Shown: positions 17,312 through 27,700 of the stretch, in pieces
Layout of the letters: each line of letters starts with the position of its first letter
Numbering within the stretch: position 1 is the first letter of the stretch
DNA from: Sphingobium cyanobacteriorum
Lineage (GTDB): Bacteria > Pseudomonadota > Alphaproteobacteria > Sphingomonadales > Sphingomonadaceae
DNA: 64,000 bases
Reading direction: 5' to 3'
Assembly: GCF_030580935.1 (NCBI RefSeq)
Contig: NZ_JAUQOM010000001.1
Location: 868,001-932,000, forward strand
Position numbers and translations under genes: made by a program
Notes under the pieces: generated by a model
Database searches by the model: none
Told to the model about the DNA's origin: nothing
The model's input: the letters and a program-made list of their open reading frames with translations, nothing else

Positions 17312-19669
17312 TCAGAAGGCCATGCGCGCCATGACCTGGAACACCGGCCCGGCCTTCTCGCTTTCCAGCTCATATTCGTCGAACTTGCGATCGATCTGGT
17401 CGGCCAGATTGTCGAACTTGTTGAACGCCTCGCGCTTGGCGCCGTTCAGCAGGTTGGAGCCGACCGCGCGGATCGTGAACTTTTTCCCGAACCGCTTTTC
17501 CACGAATATTTCCAGTTCCGCGCCATAACGGGTGGTGACTTCTTCCGAAATCACCCGGCTATAGGCCGCGCCCTGCTTGCGATAGGTCGCGCCGAACGCC
17601 GCGCCAAAGGTCGGGAAGTCCTGGATGAAGCCGAAATTATAGACATATTCCGACTGGTTGTTGAACCGGCGCTTGCCCAGCGCGTCGGTGATTTCGCTGT
17701 CCAGCCAGGATGCGTTGCCGAAGATGCCGGTATTGGGCAGGCCGATGAAGCCCAGGTCGGTCGACAGGTCGAACTCGACGCCATAGACCTTGCCGTTGCC
17801 GACATTCACCGGCGTATAGACGAAGGTGCCCTCGCCTTCCGACCCTTCTTCACCCGTGTTGGTCAGTTCGATCAGATCCTTCACGTCGCGGTAAAAGACA
17901 TTGACGCCCAGGATACCGCGGCTGCCCATGCGATGCTCATAGCCGATATCGAAGCCCCAGGCGCTTTCCGGGTCGAGCCGCGGATTGCCGAGCAGATCGC
18001 TGTCGCCCACTTCTTCTTCCAGCGTGGACGGCAGGATATAGTCGAACTGCGGACGGCGCAGCGTCCGCGCGACCGATCCGATGATCCGGTCATGGTCGGT
18101 CAGCGACAGCTTGAACGAAGCCGAAGGCAGCAACTTGCCATAGCTGTTGGTCTGGCTGGCGATGTCGGCATCCACCGTATAGTCGGTGACGCGCACCTTG
18201 GTGTGCTCGTAGCGCACGCCCGCTTCCCACTTCAGGCTGCCATTGTCGCCCTCGACCAGGGCGAAGGCGTCGCGGCGCTGCTCCTTGATGCGGCTGTCGC
18301 CACCGTCGATCGCTTCCAGTTCCCCGAATGGGCCAGCCAGTTCGGTCGGATTGCGGTCGAACTGGTTCCAGTCGAAACCGGCCGTGCCATTATCGTCCGA
18401 TTCGGCCTCGAAGATGCCGGTGCGACGCACCTTGTCCTGATAGAAGCCGCCGAACACGAACTTCATCGTCTCGCCCAGCGGGATTTCATGCTCCAGCTTG
18501 ACGGAAAATTCCTGATCCTTGATGTTCGTCTGCGTCAGCGCGCCCTCGAACTCAGGCTCATCACCGGCTTCCTCGACCTTGAAGCCGATCTCATATTCGG
18601 TTTCGCGGCGATCCTCGATGAACTTGGCATAGCCCACGCGCAGCGAGGTCTTGCCCGCCGACCAGTCCTGCGTCAGCTTGCCGTCGATCGAGAAATTCTC
18701 CTGATCGATTTTCGCGACATTGGCATTATCGCTCAGCAGCTTGGCGGTGTCGTCATCCTCGCCGACATCGGCAGGGCCATGGACTCCAGTCGCCCGATTA
18801 TATTCGAAGCTGCGCTCGTCCTCGGTGCGGTCGGTTTTCACATAAAAGCCGTTCAGCTTGAAATTGGTGTCGCCCGCGTCGATTTCGTAGGTGCCGTTGA
18901 AGCTGTAATCCTTGCCATCGCGGGTGTCGGTCTGGTCCTCGCGATTGTCGAACTCTTCGGTCGCATAGTCCGCGACATTCTCCGGCGAATCCTTGTAGCG
19001 CAGGCTGGCCTTCGTCTTGGGGTTGTGCCGCCCCTGCAAATTGCCGCCCAGCAACAGGCGGCCCGGCCCGACTTCGCCGCCCCACACAAAGCCCAGGCTC
19101 GGCTCCAGTTCATTGTCGTCATAGACCAGGCCACCGGCGCGGACATAGCCGCCATTCAGTTCATAGCCGTCGCGCAGGTTGATGTTGAGCGTGCCGGCGA
19201 TCGCGTCGCCGGTCCGGCGCGCGGACGAGGACCGGACGATCTCGACGCTGGAAATCAGCTCGGCCGGGATGCGGTCCATGAAGAAGCTGCGGTCCGCCGA
19301 CGATCCGGGCACGCGCTCGCCATTGATCAGGATCTGGGTATAGCCCGGCGGCAGGCCGCGCATCTGCGGCGCGTCGCTTTCGATCACGTCGGACAGGAAG
19401 GTGACGGACGGCACGCGCTTCAACGCATCGCCGGCGGTCAGCGGCTCGAACCGCTGGAAATAGTCGGTGCCATATTTCAGCACGGGTTCGGGCGTGTCGG
19501 TGCGATCGCGATAGCCGATGCCGGCAATGACGACGATGTCGCTCGCCTGGGTGATCGGACCATTGCTCCTGGCGATTTCATCATTGTCGGCAGGCGCCTG
19601 TGCAACAGCGTGAGAAGAAATCAGCGCCAACGATGCGCAACCAAGCATGAGCCACTTATTCGCGACCAT
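17312..19669 (-). CDS. TonB-dependent outer-membrane receptor (phytase-linked)
   Basis: 785 residues: signal peptide (LGCASLALISSHAVAQA), an N-terminal plug of about 130 residues (DAPQMRGLPPGYTQILINGE, VEIVRSSSARRTGDAIAGTL) and a beta-barrel ending in aromatic F. The start complementary to 19667-19669 is preferred over one twelve codons upstream because AGGGGG lies 5 bases before it. It is divergent from a beta-propeller phytase gene with only 86 bp between. I recall receptor-phytase pairs from other sphingomonads and Caulobacter, suggesting uptake of inositol phosphates or an iron-phytate complex. The substrate is inference. Confidence 0.9.
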   Translation of the reverse strand: MVANKWLMLGCASLALISSHAVAQAPADNDEIARSNGPITQASDIVVIAGIGYRDRTDTPEPVLKYGTDYFQRFEPLTAGDALKRVPSVTFLSDVIESDAPQMRGLPPGYTQILINGERVPGSSADRSFFMDRIPAELISSVEIVRSSSARRTGDAIAGTLNINLRDGYELNGGYVRAGGLVYDDNELEPSLGFVWGGEVGPGRLLLGGNLQGRHNPKTKASLRYKDSPENVADYATEEFDNREDQTDTRDGKDYSFNGTYEIDAGDTNFKLNGFYVKTDRTEDERSFEYNRATGVHGPADVGEDDDTAKLLSDNANVAKIDQENFSIDGKLTQDWSAGKTSLRVGYAKFIEDRRETEYEIGFKVEEAGDEPEFEGALTQTNIKDQEFSVKLEHEIPLGETMKFVFGGFYQDKVRRTGIFEAESDDNGTAGFDWNQFDRNPTELAGPFGELEAIDGGDSRIKEQRRDAFALVEGDNGSLKWEAGVRYEHTKVRVTDYTVDADIASQTNSYGKLLPSASFKLSLTDHDRIIGSVARTLRRPQFDYILPSTLEEEVGDSDLLGNPRLDPESAWGFDIGYEHRMGSRGILGVNVFYRDVKDLIELTNTGEEGSEGEGTFVYTPVNVGNGKVYGVEFDLSTDLGFIGLPNTGIFGNASWLDSEITDALGKRRFNNQSEYVYNFGFIQDFPTFGAAFGATYRKQGAAYSRVISEEVTTRYGAELEIFVEKRFGKKFTIRAVGSNLLNGAKREAFNKFDNLADQIDRKFDEYELESEKAGPVFQVMARMAF

Positions 19670-19755
19670 ATACGCCCCCTGTTGAATAAGAGATAAATTG
19701 ACCAATGGGTCGTTTCTTGTATCTGACCCGTCAGAAGGGCCGCTAGGAGCTATTC

Positions 19756-20847
19756 ATGACCGCCATGCGTAATGTATATTACAGTTCAATGATTTCCTGT
19801 TTCACTTTTATTACACTTGCCGGTTGTACCGTAAGTGAAACGGAAATGCCCGTCGCGGTCCGCATCGCCAACGCCACCCCCGCCGTCCCGGTCACGGCGC
19901 GCGGTGAAACCACCCCGGTCGGCACCGGCAATGCCGATGCGGCGGACGATCCGGCGATCTGGCGCAACCCCGCCGATCCGGCCGCCAGCCTGATCGTGGG
20001 CACCGACAAGAAGGCCGGGCTGTATGTCTATGGCCTGGATGGCAGGACGCGCAGCTTCCTCGACGCCGGCCGGGTCAACAATGTCGACCTGCGCGATCAT
20101 GTGGCCATCGGCGGGCAGGACGGCATCCTCGTCGTCGCCAGCGACCGCAACGCCATCGCCAACGCCAAACTCGCCCTCTTCCGCCTCGACCCCGCCACCG
20201 CAAGGCTGACCGCGCTGGGCAAGGTCGATGGCGGCGCGGGCGAAGCCTATGGCGTCTGCCTCTACCGCGACGCCGCCACAACCTATGCCTTCATCGTGCT
20301 GAAGGACGGCACCATCAACCAGGTCGCGCTCGACACCGCCGGCACCACGCCCGCCGGCCGCATCGTCCGTACCCTGAAACTGGGCACCCAGTCCGAAGGC
20401 TGCGCCGTCGACGACCGCACCGGCATCCTCTATGTGGCGGAGGAAGATGTCGGCCTCTGGCGCTTCGACGCGCGCGCGACCGGATCGACCACGCCGGTCA
20501 AAATCGCGGCGGCCGACGGCAGGAATCTGGTGATGGATGCCGAAGGCGTCGCGATCGCGCCCATGGGTGAAAAGGACGGCTATGTCCTCGTCTCCAGCCA
20601 GGGCGACAATGCCTATGTCGCCTACCGCCTGCGCGACGACAGCTATGTCGGCCGCTTCCGCGTGGTCGATGGGGCCATCGGCGGGGCGGAGGAAACCGAC
20701 GGCATCGACCTGATGCCGGGCGATTTCGGCCCGGCCTATCCCGGCGGGCTGTTCGTGGCGCAGGACGGCCACAACGGGGCAGCCGCGCAGAATTTCAAGC
20801 TGGCGGCCTGGGACGATATCGTCAAAGCGCTGGGATTGCCGGACTGA
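19756..20847 (+). CDS. Beta-propeller phytase, lipoprotein
   Basis: 363 residues. Calcium-dependent 3-phytase type enzyme releasing phosphate from phytate outside the cytoplasm. The lipobox LAGC near residue 22 marks it as a lipoprotein. Propeller marks: DDPAIWRNPADP, GTDKKAGLYVYGLDG, NNVDLRDH and ETDGIDL. Length is normal. The start at 19756 has AGGAG six bases ahead. Codon use at the extreme 5' end is AT-richer than the body. It shares a divergent promoter with the TonB receptor, suggesting phosphate-linked co-expression, though I see no clear Pho box. Confidence 0.9.
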   Translation: MTAMRNVYYSSMISCFTFITLAGCTVSETEMPVAVRIANATPAVPVTARGETTPVGTGNADAADDPAIWRNPADPAASLIVGTDKKAGLYVYGLDGRTRSFLDAGRVNNVDLRDHVAIGGQDGILVVASDRNAIANAKLALFRLDPATARLTALGKVDGGAGEAYGVCLYRDAATTYAFIVLKDGTINQVALDTAGTTPAGRIVRTLKLGTQSEGCAVDDRTGILYVAEEDVGLWRFDARATGSTTPVKIAAADGRNLVMDAEGVAIAPMGEKDGYVLVSSQGDNAYVAYRLRDDSYVGRFRVVDGAIGGAEETDGIDLMPGDFGPAYPGGLFVAQDGHNGAAAQNFKLAAWDDIVKALGLPD

Positions 20848-20927
20848 CTGCCCGCCCGGCCCCATGACCATGCGAAGGACGATCAAAGGGGCCGGTTATA
20901 TCGGCCTATCGGGCGTTCGCGTGACCG

Positions 20928-20955
20928 CCCGGCCTGTGATGCCCGGCCTGTGATG
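20928..20955. repeat. Two tandem copies of a 14-bp repeat
   Basis: CCCGGCCTGTGATG occurs twice head to tail after the phytase gene. It is non-coding and no function is apparent. Confidence 0.8.
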
Positions 20956-21061
20956 GCCAGTCTCTATGACGGCCGGCCTCCATGACGAAATGCGTGGCGC
21001 CTGCGCCGTCAGTGGCGCCGCCGGCGCAGGCCCCGCGATCCCGCCAATATCATGGCCCGCG

Positions 21062-21325
21062 TCACGCGCTCGGCCGGCGCTCCAGCACCGCGCCGATCAT
21101 CGCCCGCCACACGCCCACGTCGCCGGCCTGCGCCATATGGGCGTCGGGTTCGCGCAGGGTGGACAAGATCGCATAGGCATCATCGACATGGGCCGGCCAG
21201 GCCGCATCCACCGCGCCGGCCGCATGGGGATCGCTGCCCTCGCCGTTCAGGCTCAGATGGCGACCGGCCAGAACACGGGCGATCCGTTCGATGGCGGGGG
21301 TGGCGGATGTCGGCATAGGGGGCAT
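21062..21325 (-). CDS. Small hypothetical protein (87 aa)
   Basis: Unrecognised soluble protein. ATGs complementary to 21323-21325 and 21314-21316 follow AGAGGAG; the second has the better spacing. The sequence (ATPAIERIARVLAGRHLS, HVDDAYAILSTLREPD) looks like a compact helical protein, and I think similar short proteins occur in other sphingomonads. The neighbour upstream on the same strand is another small protein at 21392-21604. Confidence 0.6.
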   Translation of the reverse strand: MPPMPTSATPAIERIARVLAGRHLSLNGEGSDPHAAGAVDAAWPAHVDDAYAILSTLREPDAHMAQAGDVGVWRAMIGAVLERRPSA

Positions 21326-21391
21326 GCTCCTCTCAAACAGGCGGCGGTTTCGCTCTACCGCCGCCAATATATCATAGCTTTGGGGCCGCTG

Positions 21392-21604
21392 CTATCGGTC
21401 CTCCTCCCGGAAGCCGGAGGACGGCACCGGCTCGCCATGATCGCCCGGCTTGGTGGAGGACGGCGGATCGGATGCATCCATCGAATCCTTCAACCCCTCT
21501 TCCAGCTTCTCCTCATTGTCCAGCACATGGTCCTGCGCGTCGCTTTCGCGGGCATCGCCGGCTTCCTCGCGGCTGTTGGGACGGTGGTTGGTCTTGTCGG
21601 TCAT
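21392..21604 (-). CDS. Small hydrophilic protein (70 aa)
   Basis: Very acidic, with no hydrophobic core and likely unstructured. The start has AAGGAG and GAGAGG just upstream. Sequences beginning like this one (MTDKTNHRPNSREEAGDARE) are familiar as conserved hypothetical proteins of sphingomonads, possibly stress related. No motif gives a function. Confidence 0.65.
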   Translation of the reverse strand: MTDKTNHRPNSREEAGDARESDAQDHVLDNEEKLEEGLKDSMDASDPPSSTKPGDHGEPVPSSGFREEDR

Positions 21605-21752
21605 GGCCTCTCTCCTTCAGGGCTTCCGCGCCCTTTCCCGATCAACGGACGGCCCCGTCGCCCGGTTCCCGCTTCGACCAACATGCACGCAGGTTCGACC
21701 AGCAACGATGCGGCCTGGAGACTTTTGCGCCCCACGCGCGTAAACAGGCCGG

Positions 21753-22865
21753 ATGAACGATATTGCCGAAGACGGCGAACGCGGCGTGGCGCCGTCGATC
21801 GCGCTCTATTCCATACTGGGCTTCTGGTTATTCTATACCGTCATCGTCAGCCTGCGCGCGGCCGTGATCGGCTTCGACGCACAATGGGAACTGGCCGCCC
21901 GGCGCATGGTGGTGGCGACGATCGGCATCATCGTCACCTGGATTTTCTACCTTGTCCTGCGCCGTTTCGACGGCAGGCCGCTCGCCGTCCGCATCGTCGC
22001 CGCCTTCTCGCTCGCCGCGCCCTTCGCGCTGGCGATGGCGGTCGCCAACTATTATATCTTCAACGTCTATGATCCCGTCACCCTCTTCCCCGATGCGGAA
22101 TCGAAGAAGAAGATGGCGGAGCATGGCTATGTCCTCATCTCCATCGTGGAAGATGCGATCAGCCGCTATTTCTTCCTCGCCGCTTGGGCCGGCCTCTATC
22201 TTGCGCTGTCCTACGCCAGCGAAGCGCGGCGCACCGAACGGCGCGCCGCCCGGCTGGAACAGGCCGCGCAGCAGGCCGAACTGCGGTCCCTGCGCTATCA
22301 GGTGAATCCGCATTTCCTGTTCAATACGCTCAATTCGCTTTCCACCCTGGTCATGCGCAACCGCCCGGACGAGGCGGAAAAGATGATCATGTCGCTCTCC
22401 AACTTCTACCGCACCAGCCTCACCGGCGATCCGCTCGACGATGTGCCGCTGGAGGAGGAAGTGCATCTCCAGAAACTCTATCTGGATATCGAAGCGGTGC
22501 GCTTCCCCGACCGGCTGGTGACGGTGATCGACATTCCGCCCGCGCTGATGGGCGCCTGCGTGCCGGGGCTGATCCTCCAGCCGCTGGTCGAAAATGCGAT
22601 CAAATATGGCGTGTCGCGCACCTCCAGCCCCGTCACCATCACCATCACCGCGCGCGAGGATGGCGACCTGATGCACATCGCGGTCGCCGATAATGGCGAC
22701 AATCCGCCGGGCGCGGGCGATGCGGGCAGCGGCATCGGCCTGGCCAATGTCCGCGACCGGCTGAGCGCCCGCTTTGGCGATTCCGGCACCATCGTCTATG
22801 GTCCGCGTGAAGGCGACGGCTTCTCCGTGCTGCTCACCCTCCCCATCATCCGCCGGGGCTGCTGA
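21753..22865 (+). CDS. LytS/YehU-type sensor histidine kinase
   Basis: 370 residues. Four hydrophobic segments fill about residues 10-155, then a short coiled region leads to the His_kinase domain with phospho-acceptor NPHFLFNTLN near residue 185. The C-terminal ATPase holds the N box ending in NAIKYG and the G box GSGIGLANVRDRL. There is no extracellular sensor domain, so it probably senses within the membrane. Its partner regulator starts 4 bases after its stop. Confidence 0.92.
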   Translation: MNDIAEDGERGVAPSIALYSILGFWLFYTVIVSLRAAVIGFDAQWELAARRMVVATIGIIVTWIFYLVLRRFDGRPLAVRIVAAFSLAAPFALAMAVANYYIFNVYDPVTLFPDAESKKKMAEHGYVLISIVEDAISRYFFLAAWAGLYLALSYASEARRTERRAARLEQAAQQAELRSLRYQVNPHFLFNTLNSLSTLVMRNRPDEAEKMIMSLSNFYRTSLTGDPLDDVPLEEEVHLQKLYLDIEAVRFPDRLVTVIDIPPALMGACVPGLILQPLVENAIKYGVSRTSSPVTITITAREDGDLMHIAVADNGDNPPGAGDAGSGIGLANVRDRLSARFGDSGTIVYGPREGDGFSVLLTLPIIRRGC

Positions 22866-22869
22866 ACCT

Positions 22870-23616
22870 ATGTCCATCCGCACCATGATCGTCGACGATG
22901 AACCGCTCGCGGTCGAACGGCTCCAGATGCTGTGCGCGCGCGAACCGCGCATCGCGCTCGTGGGCACCGCCACCGACGGCGAAGCGGCGCTGCGCCTGAT
23001 CGAAGGGCTGCGGCCCGATCTCGTCATGCTCGACATCGCCATGCCGCTGCTCGACGGCATCGGCGTCGCCCGCGCGGTGGGGCGCATGGGCATCCGCCCC
23101 GCCATCATCTTCGTCACCGCGTTCGAGGGGTTCGCGGTGGAAGCGTTCGATCTCGCCGCGGTCGACTATCTGCTCAAACCCGTCGCGCATGACCGTCTGA
23201 CCCGCGCGGTCGACCGGGTCGAAGCCGCGCTGCGTCACCCCTCGCCCGGCGACGCCCCGGCCATCCCGGCCGCAGCGACGCCCGAATGGGCGGAGGAATT
23301 CTGGGTGCCGCACCGTTCCGAACTGATCCGCATCGCCGCCGACCAGATCGACCGGATCGAGGCGGAACGCGACTATATGCGCCTGCATGTGGGAACGCAC
23401 AGCTATCTGCTGCACCAGACGATCAGCAGCCTGGAGGAACGGCTCGACCCCCAGCAGTTCGTGCGCCTGCACCGCAGCCATATCGTCCGCCGCGACCATA
23501 TCGCCCGGCTGCGGCACGATGGCAGCGGCGTCTGGTTCGCGGCGCTGGCCGATGGCGGGGAAATCCGCATCGGCCGCACCTTCCTCGCCAACGCGCGGGC
23601 GATGACCGGGCGCTAG
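22870..23616 (+). CDS. LytTR-type response regulator
   Basis: 248 residues. Receiver domain with acidic pair (IVDDEP), phospho-acceptor Asp in LVMLDIAMP and Lys in LLKP. A proline-rich linker is followed by a LytTR DNA-binding domain (FVRLHRSHIVRRDHIARL). It starts 4 bp after the kinase gene and forms the AlgR/AgrA/LytR-type partner. No obvious target gene adjoins; the divergent small genes upstream are candidates. Confidence 0.93.
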   Translation: MSIRTMIVDDEPLAVERLQMLCAREPRIALVGTATDGEAALRLIEGLRPDLVMLDIAMPLLDGIGVARAVGRMGIRPAIIFVTAFEGFAVEAFDLAAVDYLLKPVAHDRLTRAVDRVEAALRHPSPGDAPAIPAAATPEWAEEFWVPHRSELIRIAADQIDRIEAERDYMRLHVGTHSYLLHQTISSLEERLDPQQFVRLHRSHIVRRDHIARLRHDGSGVWFAALADGGEIRIGRTFLANARAMTGR

Positions 23617-23720
23617 GCGCGATGACACGGGTTTGCTTCGTCCTTGCAAGCGCAGCGCGGCAAGGACGGCGCGGGTCGATCTGCCGTCATCCCGCCTTAA
23701 GCCGCTGCACCACCCCACGC

Positions 23721-23747
23721 AAAAAGGCCCGGCATCCCGCCGGGCCT
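23721..23747 (-). terminator. Intrinsic terminator of the urcA gene
   Basis: Stem AGGCCCGGC (23725-23733) with GCCGGGCCT (23739-23747), 5-base loop. The A-run on the plus strand becomes a T-run downstream on the minus strand, so it terminates the urcA transcript. It also lies after the LytTR gene. Confidence 0.85.
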
Positions 23748-23776
23748 CTTGTCACGCAGGCATCACCGACGCGGCA

Positions 23777-24127
23777 TCAGTTGCCGACGACCGGCCGCAC
23801 CTCCTGGCTTGTGCTCGCATCGGCATAGCGTTCCTGCGTTTCGGCGCGGGCGATGGCGGCGCTGATCGGCGCCTCGACATGGGCGATCGCCTGGGCGCGG
23901 CAGGCCATCTGGGTCGACAGGTCGGTCGAGGCACAGACTCGGCTGGCGGCGCGGGCGATGCGGCTGCGCAATTGCCGCTGATCGGCGGCCTTGGTCAGGT
24001 CCAGATCGCCATGGCGCACCTCGGCGGTGCGGCCGTTGGACAGGAATTCCTGCGCGGATGCCGCGCCGCCGGTGGCAGCCAGGGCGACGGACGCCAGGAT
24101 GGCGGCGCATTTGGACGAAACGAACAT
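23777..24127 (-). CDS. UrcA-family secreted protein
   Basis: 116 residues with signal peptide (CAAILASVALAATGGAASA). The mature part has the UrcA layout: VRHGDLDLTKAADQRQLRSR, a RAASRVC cysteine and a second one in MACRAQAI, probably disulphide-bonded. UrcA proteins are small exported proteins of unknown role in sphingomonads and Caulobacter. Single gene ending at a terminator. Confidence 0.85.
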   Translation of the reverse strand: MFVSSKCAAILASVALAATGGAASAQEFLSNGRTAEVRHGDLDLTKAADQRQLRSRIARAASRVCASTDLSTQMACRAQAIAHVEAPISAAIARAETQERYADASTSQEVRPVVGN

Positions 24128-24735
24128 GGGCTTATCTCCTCAAAATCTGTTGTCGCCGGCGCGCCGCCAAGGGGGGCTGTACGGGGCACCGGGTGCGAAC
24201 GGGGGAGCCGGGGGTCTGTCGGGGTCGGCGCCTGTCCCGTTCGCCCATCCTCTCTAGCGGAGCGGTCCATCGCCCGCCCGCCCGCTTCGACCGATGGCGA
24301 CCCTGCTCGGCCAACGACCGATGGGACGACGAAGCGCCGACCGGACCGGACGAACGGCGCGACGAACGACATGGCCGCCGCCGCAAACGACATGCTGCCG
24401 TAACGGAAATCGGGAATCGGGCGATGCCGCACGGATATGAAAACGCCCCCGGCGCAAGGGAGGGCCGGGGGCGTATCCAGGCGCTGTCGGGCACTCGGAT
24501 CGGGCGATATATCAGGGCAGAGACGACGCCATCGGCGCTGAACCATCCCTTAACGGGCGGCTGCCTCTCTGCTCATGACGGCCAGCATAGCGCCATGCCG
24601 CGCCCGCGCGCCGCCGCTTCGATGATCGGTTGCGCCCTGCCGCCCGGCGGCATGGGCGACAGACGAACGGCGCTCATCCAGCCATGAACGACATGGCGGG
24701 GTGGCGACGCGATGCGCGCCGCCGCCCGCAATGCG
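24128..24735. other. Non-coding stretch between urcA and the RTX gene
   Basis: About 600 bp without a supported gene. It holds the terminator hairpin at 24443-24474 and presumably the urcA promoter. Several frames are open because of high GC but lack starts with ribosome sites. Confidence 0.5.
24443..24474 (-). terminator. Terminator hairpin downstream of the RTX gene
   Basis: Perfect 11-bp stem ACGCCCCCGGC/GCCGGGGGCGT (24443-24453 with 24464-24474) around a 10-base loop. On the minus strand TTTT overlaps and follows it. It is about 260 bp after the RTX stop. Confidence 0.65.
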
Positions 24736-27700
24736 TCAGCCCAGCACCAGAAAATCGACATTGCTGAGCGTCAGCCCCGGCGTCACCTGCGCGAACAGCA
24801 CCGCCGCGCCCGCGCCGCTGCCATCGGCATCGTAGAAGATATTGCCGCTCGCGCTGTCGAAGAGGATGCGGTCGTCCGCCTCCAGCGCCACCGCGCCCGT
24901 CTGGAACGCCCCGAATGCGAGCGATCCGTTCTCGCCGCCCAATGCGCCAAAGGCCGACCGGAACAGGCTGATATGATCGTCGGTGGCCGAAAAATCGGTG
25001 ATCCTGTCGACATTGTCCGCGCCCAATGCCGTGTCGAACACGAAATTGTCGCCGCCGGCCCCGCCGGTCAGCACGTCATGGCCCGCGCCACCCCACAGCG
25101 TATTGCTGCCAGCATTGCCGCGCATGTCGTTGGCCAGCGCGTTGCCATGGCCGACCAGATTCTCGCCGCCGACGAACCGCAGATCCTCGACATGGTCGCC
25201 CAGCGTGTAGGCCACCGAACTGATCACCAGATCATGCCCCTCGCCCGCCTGCTCCACCACGACATCGCCCGCGCTGGCGACATGATAAATGTCGTCCCCG
25301 CCCTTGCCGATCATCATGTCCGCGCCCGCGCCGCCATTCAGCCGGTTGTTCCCCGCATTGCCGGTCAGCACATTGTCCTGGCCATTGCCGGTCGCATCGA
25401 TATTGCCCCGCCCGGTCAGCGTCAGCGCCTCGACATTCCCGACCAGTCGATAGTCCACGACGGCGAATACGGTATCATAACCGCCGCCAACCTTCTCCAC
25501 GACCTTGTCGCCGGCGTTGTCGACATAATAGACATCGTCGCCCAGCAGCCCGATCATCACGTCCGCGCCGTCCAGCCCGCTGATCACATTGCCATGATCA
25601 TCGCCCGTCAGCCGGTCGGCAAAGGCCGACCCCCGGATATTCTCGAACCCGGTCACGGCATCGACACCCGCCCCGCGCGTGTTCTGCGCGCCGTCGATCC
25701 CCAGCGACACCACCACGCCGGCGGCGGCATGTTCATAGCTCAGGCTGTCCACGCCCGCCCCGCCATCCAGATAATCGCGCCCCGCGCCCCCCTCGATCCG
25801 GTCATCGCCCGCACCGCCAAACACGCGATCGTCGCCCGCGCCCGCCAGGATCAGGTTGACGCCGTCATTGCCGACGATCCGGCTGTCGACATTGCCCCCG
25901 ACCAGCACACGCGCCGTTCCGAGCATCCTGACCGCCTCGATCGACTGGCCGGAAAGGTTCAGGTCGACGCTGGTTCTGACGCTGTCATAGCCCTCGCCCG
26001 CCGTCTCGATCACCCGCGTTCCGGCGCCGTCCACGACATAGGCATCGTCGCCCCCCTCGCCGACCAGCAGGTCCGCGCCGCCCTTGCCGTCCAGCATATT
26101 GGCATCGTCATTGCCGATCAGCGTGTTGGCACTGGCATTGCCGGTCGCATTCAGCGCACCGCTGCCCGACAGCACCAGCATTTCGACATCGCGCCCTTCC
26201 AGGCTGTAGGATACGGCGCTGTAGATCGTGTCGTAGCCCTGACCGGGCACTTCGACGACATTGTCCAGCACATGGTCGACCAGGAAGATATCGTCGCCGC
26301 CCAGCCCCGCCATGGTGTCGCCGCCATGCCAGCCATCGATCACATTGTTGCCGGCATCGCCGGTCAAATGATCGCTGTAGAGCGACCCTTCGATATTCTC
26401 GAAATTACTGACCGTGTCGGTGCCTGATCCACCCGTCGCCTGCGGCCCGGCCGCCGCGAGCGATATGGTGACGCCGCTCGTCGCGATCGAATAGCTCAAC
26501 TGATCGATGCCCGCGCCGCCGTTCAGCACATTGTCGCCGGCATTGGCGCGAATGATGTTGTTCAGACCATTGCCAGTGACATTGGCGTTCGCGCTGCCGG
26601 TCAGGTAGATATAATCGACGAAATTGCCCGAAGCGTCCACGCTGGCGCTGGCGAAGATATTGTCATACCCCTCGCCGTCATTCTCGATAACGACATCGCC
26701 AGCATCATCGACATAATAGGTGTCGTCGCCCGCGCCACCGGTCATCGTATCGGCCCCGGTGCCGCCGTCGATACGGTTGATGCCAAAATCCCCGGTCAAT
26801 ATGTCGTCGAACGCCGAACCCGTTACATTCTCGACATTTGCCAAGCTATCGCCAGCACCACCTGTCCCCGCCAGCAGCGATACCGTTACACCAGCCGCTG
26901 CCTTGCGATAATCGACGGTGTCGTTACCTTGCCCGCCATCAATAATGGCGCCGGAGCCAGCCGCAAGGAACAGGTCGTGGCCGTCTCCGCCGGACAGGTT
27001 GACCGAGTTGCTCTCCCATTCGACAATATCGTTCCCCGCACCGGCTTCGACCTTGATCGGATCAGCCTGAACGGCGATCGTCAGTCTATCGTCAAACTCC
27101 GACCCGCGAAGATAAACAAGTTTCTCGATATTCTTGATGGTACTGCCGCTGAACAGGAAAGGCGCGGCGCCCGTAATCCCGATCGAGTTGAACGTCACAC
27201 CAGCGCTTGCGCCGCCCAGCGAAAGGTAGAGCGTGTCAAAGCCGTCGCCGCCGTCTGCATCATCACCAAATCCGATCGACAGAACATCATTGCCTGCCCC
27301 CCCAACAAGCCTGTCCTTTTCGGTGCTCAAATCGGGATAGGCCGAAACATTCTGCGCGACGAACTCACCAGAGGCCATCCAGTCGTCGTAATCACCCCCA
27401 AAAATGCGGTCAGCGCCCGCTCCGCCGAATATATAAGCGCCCCGCGAGTAGCCAAACTGATCTGCAGCATGAAGTTCGTCGTCGCCGTCCTCGCCGTAAA
27501 TCTTTTCTCCGCCGGCAATATAGTCACTGCCTGAACCGCCATAGGCTTGATAGGTCGAGTAAATCAGATCGTTGCCGGCACCGCCCATGGCGACGCTTGA
27601 ACGCTTTCCAACCAACGTATCATCTCCAGCGCCTCCCAAAAGCCTAGTTGACCCTCTGGCTTCGAGATAATCGTCACCGTTGCCGCCAGACATATAATAG

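Noticed and set aside
17111..19696. 861-codon open frame antisense to the TonB receptor
   Set aside because: The receptor is unmistakable by plug and barrel motifs; the opposite frame is an artefact of strong codon bias.
19670..19755. Pho box in the phytase/receptor promoter
   Set aside because: I could not find two CTGTCAT-like repeats at 11-base spacing. Phosphate control may exist but is not visible.
24712..26427. 571-codon frame and other plus-strand frames opposite the RTX gene, and the DNA-level repeats there as a CRISPR or satellite array
   Set aside because: The repetition follows the RTX nonapeptides with varied DNA and no constant repeat-spacer spacing. It is coding repetition.
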